64,000 nt of DNA from Cytospora piceicola (lineage: Eukaryota > Ascomycota > Sordariomycetes > Diaporthales > Cytosporaceae). Positions 34,610 to 46,181 of the stretch are shown here, one piece after another (position 1 is the stretch's first letter; every line of letters starts with the position of its first letter). Under the pieces are notes generated by a model. It searched no databases. It was not told the DNA's origin and saw only the letters and a list, made by a program, of their open reading frames with translations. The DNA lies in assembly GCA_023375675.1 (NCBI GenBank), contig JALQBC010000010.1:62001-126000 (forward strand), in the 5' to 3' direction. Made by a program: the position numbers and the translations under genes.

Positions 34610-35170
34610 ACTTCTTTAAAGTATAAAGCGACTTGTCTTTTACCGATAACAGCTTAAACCGTTAAAGTTCGTAGGTATATATAATAAGACTATTTAATAG
34701 ATATATCGGATAGAGGGCGAATAAGTAAAATACTATAACCACTTCTACTATAAAGGCTAAGTTACTCTCTCTTACCTAAGTATTAAAAGAAGCCCTTTTT
34801 TAGTATCGGCTTATACGAGAACTAAAGGTCTAGTTTAACTAGCAGACTATCTAGCTATAATACGATAATATATAGACGATCAGGCTAGTAAATAAAAAGA
34901 TTACTTAGCTTAATATAAAACTTCGCTATATAGATATATATAATTACTAGCTATAATAAAAAGTTTAATAAAGATATCTACGTGTTAATTACGCTAGCAC
35001 TTTAAATATAATTACTAATAGACTAACTAAAGCACTCTCTGTTATTAACTACTAGAAGTTTATCGTTTAACTTAAGTTAGTTAATATCGAAGATAAAATT
35101 CGAAAACAACAGGTAAAAAACTTAAAAAACGATATAATTAACAAGCTAAAAGACCTGTTAATCTAACACG
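34610..35170 (+). pseudogene. RNase H remnant and polyprotein end of the copia element
   Basis: Contains TTST..AKLLSLT...KEA (near 34740-34795), the copia RNase H block. A Lys-rich end follows (EDKIRKQQVKNLKND, near 35090-35140) with a stop near 35167. Stops within the frame show it is dead. Confidence 0.75.
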
Positions 35171-36353
35171 AATATATAGAAGTATATATTACAGAATCAG
35201 AAAGAAAAAGAGAGTTGTAGAGTACGCCGGCCTACGCGTAAAAGCGCTTAAATTATATTATATTATTTTTAAGTAAACTACTATACTTAAAGTCGGCAGC
35301 CTTTCCTTTACGGCTAGATTACTAATTAAAGGTAAAAGTCTAATAAAGCCCTTTATTTCTATATAGCTTTAACGGCTATAATACTAGTAAGGGAGGTATA
35401 TATATAACGACGTACCCCTTTTACCTTACCTTTATCGGTCTAAATGCCCTCTCGAATTCCCTTATAAAGAGAATCGAAAGTATAAACTTTAAGCTTTATA
35501 CTAACCGGTATAAGAAGATATATATAGCTAACCTATACGTACCGCGTATATACCTTTATATAACCCTTAACTTAGTTATAATAAAAGTCTGTAAACCCTT
35601 AATATACCTGCTAGTAGGCGTAGCGCTGGTAAAGTATAGTACGAATCCCGGCGGATCGTATTACGCGCAGAATACGAGAAGTAGTCGAAGGTTATAGCTA
35701 GCCCTCGACCTCTTTATCTCCTTAAAACAAAAATATTAACAGATAACTTAATAAGAGGAACTGCGGAAAAAGTACTTATAGCAGGCTTTACGCTAGCCTT
35801 ACCCTTACCCTTACCCTTATTCTCGTTCTCTTCCTTGTCTTCGTCTTCGACCTCGTCCTTGTCTTCGTCTATATCCTCGTCCTTATTTTTATCTTTATCG
35901 TCGTCGTTATCGTTTAGGCGGACGATAGTATCGCTAAGCTATATACTAATTAGAAAGAACGTAAAGGATAAAAATATAAGAAGATATATAAAGATAACTT
36001 ACCTTAAAATAGGGCTTAGCTTAGTAAAGAATATATCGTTAGCTATCTCGGCTACTTCCTCTTTAAAATAGAAAAGCATTATACAGACGATAAGGAAAGA
36101 ACGTATAAAGAGGACTACTAAAGCCTTACTAGTTGTTATTACTACTACTACTACGGTAGTAATAATAGTAGTAATAACTATATAACAGTAAATAAAAGAA
36201 AAAGAAACGCGTTTCGTAGGTAACACTATTAAATATAGTTAGCTATATAGCTATAATAAGCCTTACCTACCTTACCCTTCTATAAGGGTCAACACTTTAA
36301 AAAAAAGGCCTACGCAGAGAAACCTATCTATAGATAGCTTCCTTTAAGGGGTA
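35170..36353. other. Extra 1.2-kb segment between RNase H and the 3' LTR
   Basis: RIP-type composition like the rest of the element, but beyond the end of the polyprotein. It holds a CT-rich tract at about 35800-35930 (CCCTTA and CGTCCTCGT-like repeats). On the minus strand the tract would code for Asp/Glu/Lys-rich sequence. Short open frames on both strands (35835-36226) are composition artefacts. Origin unknown: a long 3' untranslated region, a lost extra gene, or a captured fragment. Confidence 0.4.
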
Positions 36354-36519
36354 TGTTAGACGGTAGCAGGGGTGCCTGCGGAAATACCTCGGTCCGTATA
36401 AATAAGCAAGTCATATAATTAACTTCGGGATATATTTAATATAGAAATTAGCGTACCCGAGTAAGCGGGGTACGAGACAATATATCAACAGATTAATCGA
36501 ATACATATTACGTGTGACA
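36354..36519 (+). repeat. 3' LTR of the copia element
   Basis: 166 bp, begins TGTTAGACGG and ends GTGTGACA, followed directly by target duplication ACAAC (36520-36524). It keeps the terminal CA lost from the 5' LTR. Confidence 0.95.
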
Positions 36520-36524
36520 ACAAC

Positions 36525-37119
36525 CGACACGAACTCCTTGGCTTTGCTTGGACCGACGACTCGACCGCCGTGGCAACGTACTACATGTAGAGTGAGAGAC
36601 AGAGACAGGCTGAAAAAGAGCTAGAGCTATTCTCCCTGACACGGCACGGTACACGGCGGCTCAATGAGGCAATCATCACCAGCGCCAACCAAGAGCGCCT
36701 GTCTGTCTTCTCCAAATCCCAGTTAACAGTCCAACTCCACACACAACACAACTCGATACAACACTACACACCATACAACCCAAATCAACCACATCGAAAC
36801 CGCCTTGCTTTGCTTTGCTTTGCTTTGCTAGACAGTCGCTCCTTCACCTATCTTCTCTCTTTTGCCGCATAATCAGCAACATCCAGCGTTAACATCAGCG
36901 TTATCAATTTCATCATCTTTATCCCCGTCCATCCACCCGATTCAACTCAAGTTGGCTACCGATTGTCGTCACATCTCAATCCATATACATATATCTCCTA
37001 CCTACCTACCTACCTACCTACCTACCTACCCACCCTAATTGTAGTCTACCAATACCAACGACTCATGGTCTTCGATACCCACGACCTTTTGGCTTCCCTG
37101 ATGACGATCCATACACATC
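36525..37119. promoter_or_regulatory. Promoter and leader of the M28 peptidase gene
   Basis: Non-coding C/A/T-rich leader between the transposon and the ATG at 37120. It contains two short tandem repeats: TTTGC units at about 36805-36829, and CCTA units at 36997-37030 (about 8.5 copies). The transposon therefore sits only about 600 bp from this start codon. Confidence 0.5.
36997..37030 (+). repeat. CCTA microsatellite
   Basis: Uninterrupted CCTA units over 34 bases in the leader of the peptidase gene. Confidence 0.9.
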
Positions 37120-39912
37120 ATGGCGCCCAACAAGAATAACTATCACCACTACGAACCCCTTCCCCCTATCCCGACCTATGACGAAGCCGTCGGTGGAAGC
37201 AGCCGAACCGCCCTCGACGCACCCGAACATGAGCGCCCTGTCGCATCTCCGTACGACGACGACAACCACCACGCCGACAGCGAATACGACTCCGATGGCC
37301 TGCCGGCCACCAATGCCGCATCGCGCCCGCAGCGAAGACCCGGCGGATACCGACCCCCGACTGTCGAGAGCGAGGACGAGGAGGATAACGACAATGATGG
37401 TTCCGGTTCAGATGATGCGGGCGACGAGGATGACCTCGTGCGGAGGGAGATGCAAGAGCTGGAGATAGAAGATGGCGCAAGCAGTCGCTCCTCAATATGG
37501 GCCAAGAGGATGCCCTTCTCGCTGTCCCTGCCGCGGTGGAGGTGGTCGTGGCCCTGGCGATTACCAAGCATGCCAACCATACGGCTGGGCGAAAGGGGGA
37601 GCACAGATGCTAACGATACGCCGCGGCGACGCTGTTCACCCGCCCTGAACTCGACCGCCGCCTTCCTGATCGTCGGGCGCGTGCTGGCCGTCGTCTTGGT
37701 CATGGCATTCCTCTGGCTCATCTTCATGAGTGATTTGTTCTCTAACATGTCAAGGCGTCTTGGCGGCGGCCAGATGTTCGACCCCGAGAGCGTACGGATA
37801 CACGTCCAGAGCAGCGTCGACCGACAGCAGATACGCGAGAACCTGAGACACTTCACATCATACGCCCACATTGCCGGCTCGGAAGGAGACTATGCATTGG
37901 CCATGGATACCAAGAACCTGTTCTCATTATATGGCCTCGAGGACGTGTCCGTGGACGAATACTACGTATACCTGAACTACCCTAGGCCGAAAGGTAGAGC
38001 CGTCCAGATCCTGGATGCCAAGGACAAGCCAATATGGACCGCGAAGCTGGAGGAAGGGGAGACGGGCGAGGAAAAATCCGGCCACCAGACCCTCGTTTTC
38101 CATGGACATTCTAAATCGGGCACCGTCAAGGGGCCCCTCATCTACGCCAATTACGGCTCGAGGGATGACTTCAAGAAGCTATCCGACAGCGGCATCGACA
38201 CAAAAGGGGCCATTGCGCTGGTGAAATACTACGGCACACAAGGTGACCGGGCTCTTAAGATCAAGGCTGCCGAGCTGGCCGGGTTCGCGGGTTGCATCAT
38301 CTACAGTGATCCCAAGGACGACGGATTCCTCATAGGTGCCGTAGCGCCCGATGGCCGCGCCATGCCTGCGGACGGTGTTCAACGTGGTGGTGTCAGTCTG
38401 ATGAGCTGGGTGGTCGGCGACGTCTTGACTCCTGGTTGGGAAAGCAAGAAGGGCCTGCCGAGGATGAAACCAGAGCAATCTCCCGGACTGGTCAATATCC
38501 CCAGCTTGCCATTGGCTTGGCGCGATGCTCAAGTTCTTTTGCAACACATCAAAGGGTTTGGGCAACGGGCTCCGGACGCGTGGCACGGCGGCGTTCCTGA
38601 CGTTGGCGAGTGGTGGACTGGCAACCTTTCGGGTCCCATCGTGCGTCTGCAGAACGAGCAGGACGAGGTCACAAACCAGCCTATCTGGAACGTGTACGGG
38701 CGGATTGTGGGCATCGAGCAGTCGGAGAAATCTATCATCATCGGCAACCACCGCGACGCATGGTCCTTCGGTGCCACCGACCCCGGCTCCGGCACGGCCG
38801 TCATGATGGAACTGGCGCGGATCTTCGGCGACCTCCTCGAGCGAGGCTGGCGGCCCTTGCGGACGATTGAGTTCATGTCGTGGGATGCCGAGGAGTACAA
38901 CCTCATCGGCTCCACCGAGTATGTCGAGAAAAATCTCGAAGGTCTGCGCAAAGATGCCTACGCCTACATCAACGTCGACACACCCATCGCAGGCGATGAG
39001 TTCCATGCCTCCGGCTCGCCCGTCTTCGAAAAGATCCTCTACCGCGTCATCGACCGAATCTACGACCCCAACTCCAACACCACCCTCCGCGAGCTCTGGG
39101 ACCGCCGCAGCGGACAGCTAGAGGGTCTCGGCGCGGGCTCTGACTACGTTGCGTTCCAGGACATCGCTGGTACTTCGTCGCTTGATCTCTACTTCCAAGA
39201 AAAGGACGGGCTGCCAAGTCACCCCTACCACTCCAGTTATGACAACTTTGACTGGATGGACACTGTCGGCGACCCCGGCTTCGTGTACCACGGGATGCTC
39301 GCGGAGCTCATGGGCTTGCTCATCCTCGAGCTGTCCGACCGGCCCGTCCTGCCCTTCGACATGGCGGCCTACGCCAACGCCCTGTTCAAGTGGACCAATG
39401 AGCTATCAGACTGGGCAGAGGCAAAGCAGGGCGAATCCCAGGATGACCATGCTTCACTAGACATGACCGTCCTCAAGAAGGCGATCCAGAGTGTCATTGA
39501 TGCCGTGGGCAGTTTTCAGGAATGGGAACACGTCTGGCAGAACAGTGTGCTAGCCGCGAACGGTTGGGAACCGGTTGGGCTTGGGGATAAGAGAACCAAG
39601 TATAATGATGCGATGGCGAACTTCGATACTCATCTCTTGGATCTGGCGAGGGATGGCGGTGTAAGTTGCTCTCTTCCAATTTTCTTCCCCCTTACATACA
39701 CTGACCGCATGTGAGAACAGATTCCCAACCGCACACAGTTCCGCCACGTCGTTTTTGGCCCACAGCTCTGGTCCGGCTACGACGAGGCCTTCTTCCCTGC
39801 CATCCGGGACGTCGTCGAGAGCGGCAACTGGACGCTGGCGAACATCACGGTTGAAAAGACGGCCAAGATCATCAAGAAGGCCGCTGCACCTCTGACTCAA
39901 TGGACGACATAG
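37120..39912 (+). CDS. M28-family membrane metallopeptidase (glutamate carboxypeptidase II / transferrin-receptor-like)
   Basis: Two exons: 37120-39660 and 39721-39912, giving 910 aa. The intron is GTAAGT..CAG, phase 0. A long acidic, disordered cytosolic N-terminus (about 170 aa) is followed by one membrane helix (FLIVGRVLAVVLVMAFLWLIFM). Next come a PA domain (KGAIALVKYYGTQGDRALKIKAAELAGFAGCIIYSDPKDDGF) and the M28 catalytic domain. Zinc ligands are all present: His near residue 544 in GNHRDAW, Asp in TDPGSG, Glu in SWDAEEYNLIGS, Asp in INVDTP and His in YHSSYDNFDW. A dimerisation-type C-terminal helical domain ends the protein. Relatives in yeast (Tre1/2, Vps70) act in vacuolar and endosomal sorting. 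The intact catalytic site implies an active peptidase. Confidence 0.92.
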
Positions 39913-40723
39913 AGAGAACGGGTGAGACGGGAGACGTGGGGGGTTTATATATATGTTTATATCTGAAAAAACGGGAGGGGGGGGGGTGGTTGTGTGAGAT
40001 ATCCCGCGAGACAGCATGGCATGGCGTTGGCGGTTCATTTCTTCATTTGTCTTTTATGTAAATAGACTTCTGTGGTTCTGGCTCTTCAGACATTCATCTG
40101 GTTATTCTGGATGAGATGTCAGTAGTAGCGTCCTATATGGGACTAATTCTGATTGAATATCAACCAATTCAAGTAACATCACCACCACGCCGTCATCGTT
40201 CGCTTGTGTATGCGGGGACAGATAGGTACACTCACCAAATTGATAAGCTTATAATCGTCGTTCATGCCTGTTGCCCTGCACCCTGAACCCCAGTCTTTTC
40301 AATAAATCCCCCTCCCAGGCATTTCCGTTCACATCGTGCACATACTAAACTTCAGCGATAGCAGTCGAGATCTGATGTGATTGAAAGTGAGGCATTATTA
40401 CAAAGGATCTTATATTTACAAGCAGGAATATGCGTAGCTATCTCAGCGTTCGCTAGACATGCCATGCTCCGCCTGGGTTGACCAAGGCTGTCGATGTTGT
40501 CGGGGTGTTACTGTGGTCATCCTCATCCCTCTTTCCCCTTCCTCCCCCAGTCAGTGCCACCACCATTGACCTCCATTTCCGCGGCTTTCTTTTCGTCTCC
40601 CAACTTGGAACATCAATGTGGTACCAGTCAAACCGTCGACCTGGTCGAGACGTTGATTTCGTACAATTCATTAGAAAACGGACTTTCCCCCAACTTCTTC
40701 ATTGCTGGCGCTCAAGATCCGAT
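39913..40723. other. Region between convergent genes
   Basis: 3' flanks of the peptidase gene (+) and VPS35 (-). It includes a G-rich run near 39972-39988. The open frames at 40453-40813 have no family resemblance. No gene supported. Confidence 0.45.
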
Positions 40724-43627
40724 TTATTTGGGGTTCAATACGACACCCTCGTACTCCTTACTCCTAATCATCTCCAGTGTGTGATAGAAGTGTTTCTTAC
40801 TGTTCTCAATTGACGCGGAATCTTGCTGGTTGCCGGCAAGGTTCGAGTGGATGAGCTCTATAAGCCCGTTCAGGTATTTGGTCGTGACCTGTATCATCAA
40901 TCAAGTCAGCCAGCCGCTCTTCACACCATGGACCGTCAGAAACAATAAGAACGTGGGAACGTACCGATTCATTGTGCTGGTCAAAGTAGTAAACATATCT
41001 GTCTAGAATCTCAACAAAGAGCTCAATGGACGTAGCCGTCTCCATGCAGGAATCAGCCACACGGAGAGCGCGCTGGAGGCATTCAAGGACTCGCTTGCCA
41101 TCGCGGTATAGCTGCAACAGTCCATTAGTACACGTTGCTCCATCCATCTCAGACACTGGGCATTTGCGACTCACATCTTTCTCATCCTCCTCGCCCCTCC
41201 CAGGGATCGGCGTCGCCCACCAGAGATGACTGGCCAGATACACCGCACGACACTGATCCGGCTTCCTGAGCAATTTACTAGCGTGCAGCGCGCACTTCGT
41301 GATCAGGGTGTCATAGTTTTCCTTGCCAAAGTTGCGCGTGGTGTGCAGAGCCGAGGCGATGACGCAAACAGCCTGGAACTGCGCCTTGGAGTCGCTAACC
41401 GCCTCCTCGTAGACAGTGAAGGCCTGCGCAAAGAACTCGTACGCAACCTCCTCATGGCCCGTTTGGTCCGCCGTCTGGCCGCATGCGCAGAACAAACGCA
41501 GGGCAAGCTCCGAGGCGCCAGCGCCGTTGACACGCGTGTAGAGCTGCGAGAGCGCGGAATGCATGAACTTATACAGCGCAGAGGACTGCGTCGACCAGTT
41601 GTCCTCGAAGTGTTCGCGTGCCTTGTAGCGACGTGCGAGCTTCATCCCAGCTGTGATCAGAGGCGGTGTCGTAGTGCGGATGCGCTCGTTGCCTTCTGCG
41701 TAGGCTTTTCGGGTCATCTGGAGAAGCTTGAACTGTGTGTCGTTGTCCTTGGCCCGCAACAAGTGAATCAGACGAGCCAGCCAGCCTTGCTCCTCCATGG
41801 TTTCGTCGGTCTCCATGGCACGGGCTCGTGCAGGCGCCACACCGGGGTAGCCTTGGGGCTGGGAGCCTTCTTTTACCAAGACAGCCAGAACACCCATAAC
41901 GTTCTCCAGGTGTGCTGTCGTGGATATTGGCGTTTGGTTCTTGAGGAGGGTGCGGGCAACCTCACCAGCGACCGCACGCCTAGTAGGGTACGTCTGGGAC
42001 TGGAAGAGAGGCACATAGAATGGGAGGGATAGTGCGGTAAAGATGGAGACGTATCGCTTGAGAGGTGCCTGTAGGAGGGCAAGGAGGCTCTGCTGAGCAG
42101 GTGGAGCGTGCAAATCGGGGCTGTTTGCGTGCTCATAGACTTTCGCGTTCGCGTAATCCAGGACTTGGTCGACATAGTCGAGGCGCTCGGGGTAAATGTT
42201 GAGAGCCAGGTTTGTAAGTGATACGAGCAGCGCTATTGTATCCTGGATAGGCAGACGTTGAGCCTCGACAAGGTGTTGGACCTGTCCGAAGAAAATGTCG
42301 TAGAGCGGAACGTTGTCTGGTATTCCGCGGTGCTTCACCGCCGGGCCAGGTTCGTCGTCGTTTACGACTGTTGTGTCCGTCTCTGTTGCCGAAGAGGCGG
42401 GTTCTGACTCCGCAGGGGCAGTCTCAGCTGCTGGGCTAGCCTCGCCCTCGGGATTGTCTCCATTGGTGCTCGACGGTTGTCCAGGCTCGTATTTGGTCGG
42501 TTGTGGCTCCTCGGTCCTGATCTTGATCTGGTCCAAGAGCTGTGCCAATGCCTCCTCTTCGAGCTTGGCCTTGTCCTCGGCAGTCTCGCCTTCTGCTTCC
42601 CGCTCAGCATAGTCAGATAGTCTATCCATCAGTCCGATAACAATGGCCTTGACGTTGACATGTGGGTTCAACCTGGAAACGGCGGCAAGGAACTGGTCGA
42701 GAGTATGAAGATGGTATTCGTCCGGGAAGACCTGAGTGATGACCTCGAGGAGGTATTCCTGAGCAAGCACATCGCGACATTGTACGACCTGCTCTAGCAG
42801 AGGTGCAAGTATGCCGTGCTTGTAAGCCTCCAGATCGACCAGTTGACTCAAGCGGACGATGTTGCTACCGACGAGAAGCTGCAGCTCCTTGCGCTCTTGG
42901 GTGCGCAGGTCGCGTTCCCTTGAATGGCCCTGATGTTGGAGGCGGACCCAGAGCTTGTTCATCTCGACAAAGTTCGTGAGGACGAAGTTGATAGAGTCCT
43001 GAAGGTTACCCTCTGGCCCGTCGCCCTCGCCTGTTGGCAGATACTCTCTGGCTTGACCGGACAGATAATAGCGCAGGAACAGGCCTCGTATGGGGTGCTG
43101 GACACCCCTGCTCATATCCATCATGTCCTTCATCAACTCCTTGACCGGCGCTCCCTCGATGGACATGTAAGCGGTGCCGACGGTGATCATCAGATAGAGT
43201 CGGGGGACGATGTTGCCGGCATATTGGACAAGTTCGTAGAGATCGGCGAGGTGGTTGACGGGGTGGTTCTCGCGGAGGTGGACGGAGAGGTAGCGGAGAG
43301 CATCGAAGACGGCCATGTAGAGCTCGTAGTACTGTTTCGGGCCGAGACTGGAGGTTCGGAGCTCAGAGACGAGGGTGGAACTGTTCAAGGACAAAAGCAG
43401 TGTGTCAGTTCGAGAAATCCACCAGCACAGACAACCAGGACGACGGGGAGGCGTGTGGAGGGCGTATGGACGCGGTGTTACGAGACGCACCAGCACTTGA
43501 GAGCATCCATGAGCTTTCCGGGCATATCCAAACACTTGCGCATCAGGCCAGTCTGGTGGCGCACAGCCTCGAGGGCATCGCTCAGAAGACGAGCCTGGTC
43601 CTCGGGCAGGGCCGGAGTAGCCATCAT
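40724..43627 (-). CDS. VPS35: Retromer cargo-recognition subunit Vps35
   Basis: Four exons on the minus strand: 43627-43491, 43380-41175, 41111-40965 and 40888-40724, giving 884 aa. Introns are GTGCGT..CAG (phase 2), GTGAGT..CAG and GTACGT..CAG (phase 0). Splicing restores LMDALKCCSTLVSELRTSSLG and YVYYFDQHNES-VTTKYLNGLI. The conserved N-terminal block NHPVNHLADLYELVQYAGNIVPRLYLMITVG and LFLRYYLSGQAR (the PRLYL motif that binds Vps26) is intact. The rest is the alpha-solenoid, with an acidic Glu/Pro/Ser linker near residues 450-510. It recycles cargo receptors from endosomes to Golgi. The start could be the Met at 43627 or the next codon (43624). Confidence 0.95.
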
Positions 43628-44560
43628 GGCGTCGGACAAGCTCCTGAACCTGCGGATTGATTGTTTTCTCTGTTCGAGATATGGTCCTCCTATCAAGGCT
43701 ATGACGGCCTCGCCGTATGGGAGTGTAGGCGCAATGGCTTCCTTGGTGTTGTTGTTGGAAGTATGTTGCTGTGGTTCGGCACCGGTCGCAGTCGTTCCCG
43801 CGGTCGGCGTATGTGTCTTGGGTGTCCTGGGTGTCTTCGGTCTCGTGTCGAGAGGATGTGACACTTCGGAGGCGGAGGGTGGAGCGTGGGGAGGGGAGGG
43901 GAGGGGTGAGAGCAGGTTGCAAGAAAGTTAGAGCAGGAGAGCAGGGAGCATAAGGCAGATAGATGGATGAATGCGATATGGCAACCAGGCAATGGGAATA
44001 ACAACAAGGGCTTCTTCAACACACTCTCCAACAGAGGGTTCAATACATGGGGGGGTGGACGGGGGGGCGGGTATTATGACAGACAAGCTACCTCGCGTCA
44101 CCCGTCGCATTGGTCCCAAGTAATCCGCAGTAAGGCGAGGAGGTGCAGCTAGAGCACGGACCACCACAAGGGGTTGGGGGCCGAGAGCTGTGTTGTTGTG
44201 TTATGTAAGCCTTATTCTTGGTACTCCAGTCCAGTACTTTGCAGGTCATGACCATTCCCTGTGAAGCACCATCATGTGCCCTCTTCACCCTTATGTCTAT
44301 GCTGAGCTAGCTGGACTCTACATCTAGGTACGTCAGACAGAGTGTCTCATGGAAAAGGAAGGCTCATAAACAACCTTGGAATCTTATATCACGGAAACTG
44401 GGCATTCAGAAAGCTCCGTGTTTCTTCGTCTTACACATAACATTGCATTGCCACAACAACATCATCAGTCAAACACAAATAGCAACCGACCATCTGATTT
44501 TGACTGCGATAACCACCTGCCCCTCTTTGACCACCGCCTCTGATACTACCAAATACCGTG
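43628..44560. other. Divergent intergenic region
   Basis: Promoter of VPS35 (leftwards) and spacer before the BTB pseudogene. An open frame continues upstream of VPS35 to 43922 but in the wrong frame (see rejected items). No gene seen. Confidence 0.45.
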
Positions 44561-45673
44561 ATGGCGGACAACCCTCAGCATGAAATGGCTGGTTACCCCA
44601 ATCCCGCCATCCAGATCGACCAAAGTGTCGTCTTGATTATGGGCAAATACGGCCAACGGCGAACCTTTCGAGTATCACCTCGATCCATGGGATGGGTCTA
44701 GGAGGCCTTTGAAGCCATGCTGATCAGTCAAAACTCAACGGATGCAAGACCACCAGATGGCGTCGAGTGGATTGTCTACCTGCCCGACGATGACCCGGAA
44801 GCTTTCGGGATTCTTGTCAACATCATCCATGCGAAGCTCGACCAACTGCCTGACATTCTGATGCTACACAAATTCTACAACGTCTGCGTTCTGGCCGACA
44901 AGTATCTCTTGTTGCCCTTCTTGCGCAAGCTCGTTCCTCGGTGGTACGACTGCATGTGGTGGAGCTTTGATCGACCCAAAGGTCAGATTAGCCCGATCGA
45001 AGTTCTGGAGCGCACCTCAACCGCATACATCATGGGAGACTGCAAGGCTCTATGGGCTGGGCTAACATACTACGCCTATGCCTGTCGTCTTATTGACAAT
45101 AAGCTCATACTCTGCCGCGTGTATCCAGATGGGCCTGACTCTAGCGAAAGAACTCAGTCTGAAGTCGCCGAGCTGTCCGAGGCCATGGTTCTGGTTTGCG
45201 AAGAGATGCCGTCTCTTCCAGCTGTTTTTATCGGTAGGATATCCGCCCCACAGAATATATGCCTTCGGTGCGGTACAGGGCACAAGTGCTAATACCTGGG
45301 CTCAGAAGTTATCCAGGCGCTACGTATGGAAGTGCTGGTGGGAATAGCGGGGTCGAACACATCCTTGGGCTGGATCGGCTCCGTCTTCCCCTTTGGCGAA
45401 GGCGACCACAGTCCGGCCTGCCAGGTCGGTGATATACCAGAGCATGACTGTGAGATGGTGGTCTTTGACCAGATCACTGATGTTGTTGCAAGACATGGAG
45501 TTACGAGGCAAATCCCCTTTCCGTCGGCAGAGGACTGGATGGCAAGTGTCAACGAGCTCGTCGAGGGAATCACTGCGGTGCCTCCTCAGTGTTGTGTCCG
45601 GTCCTGCAAAGGAGGTTTATGTGAACCATTTCCCTTGTTTCGAATACAGCGACCTGCGCCCGGGCCATCGTAG
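44561..45673 (+). pseudogene. BTB/POZ-domain protein gene with in-frame stop
   Basis: Reading from ATG 44561 gives 46 codons (QSVVLIMGKYGQRRTFRVSPRSMGWV), then TAG at 44699-44701. The same frame goes on as EAFEAMLISQN ... WIVYLPDDDPEAFGILVNIIHAKLDQLP ... LADKYLLLPFLRKL. This is the normal order of a fungal BTB/POZ domain (V..vSp.sl...F.aML ... dDp.AF..lL ... vAdKY). A likely intron (donor GTAGGA at 45234, branch TGCTAATAC, acceptor CAG ending 45305) joins a second exon ending at a TAG at 45671-45673, without further stops. The stop falls between two well-conserved blocks, so it is probably a nonsense mutation. A CAG-to-TAG change (RIP type) would explain it. No intron avoids it. Confidence 0.65.
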
Positions 45674-46181
45674 TATTGGAACGGACAATTTCAGAGAATC
45701 GAACCAACGCTACTAGAAGAGGAAGTAGATGTACGTTCTGATTCTCTTGTTGTAAACCAATACAAGGGGGAGATTGGTCGCCTTCTCCAGAAGCAAGCGG
45801 AGTGGTGGCTGGATTAGACCACTCAGCGAAGAATTCTAGCAACGCGGATGCCAAAGGATTGTTGGTATGACACCCTTCGGAGCGTGCACCCAGAAGGTAT
45901 AGCGAAAGTTCAAACGAGTCTGTTTGCTACCGGGATCCACCAGCAGCTACTATCCTTGAATGTATGCCCTCCAAATTTGCCCACGTTTGTCATTTTGGGT
46001 GTTTTCTGTGTACAGTTCAGAGCCCCGACACGCTTCCCGTGAACATTTAGGTGCCCATTTTTGGCACTTAGATGTCAGGAACATCAGCACAGCAAACCTT
46101 CGCACCAGCAACCACGATGCTCTACCACCCAGCTATCTCTTCCTCATTCCGCGAGGCATATATGAAACTATAAATCCACGG
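45674..46181. other. Intergenic region in a decaying stretch
   Basis: No gene supported. Only short open frames on both strands without recognisable features. Confidence 0.35.

Larger units (their letters stand above)
30155..36524 (+). mobile_element. Ty1/copia LTR retrotransposon, RIP-degraded
   Basis: The element spans 30160-36519 (6360 bp) with 166-bp LTRs beginning TGT, flanked by the 5-bp target duplication ACAAC (30155-30159 and 36520-36524). Order and traces of the polyprotein show copia type. Integrase-like AERSGG and YLYNRLP occur near 32565-32690. Reverse transcriptase ARLVIRG occurs near 33760 and FFYVDNIVII near 34118-34150 (usually YVDDI). RNase H TTST..A.LLSLT..KEA occurs near 34740-34795. 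All frames are full of stops. CpA and TpG are strongly depleted, so ATG is nearly absent and no ORF above 60 codons exists before about 35.8 kb. This is the mark of RIP. Coding direction is plus. Confidence 0.95.

Noticed and set aside
35800..35830. CCCTTA repeats resembling telomere sequence
   Set aside because: The unit is CCCTTA, not CCCTAA, and it lies inside a retrotransposon. Not a telomeric insertion.
35835..36226. Two overlapping open frames in the 3' part of the transposon
   Set aside because: Ser- or Ile/Val-rich low-complexity translations produced by CT-rich and AT-rich repeats; no domain.
40806..43922. Single 1038-codon open frame covering VPS35
   Set aside because: Its first 170 codons are 5' leader and intron read in the wrong frame, and its end runs through two introns. 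The true N-terminus (MATPALPEDQARLL...) is in another frame and joins by a phase-2 intron.
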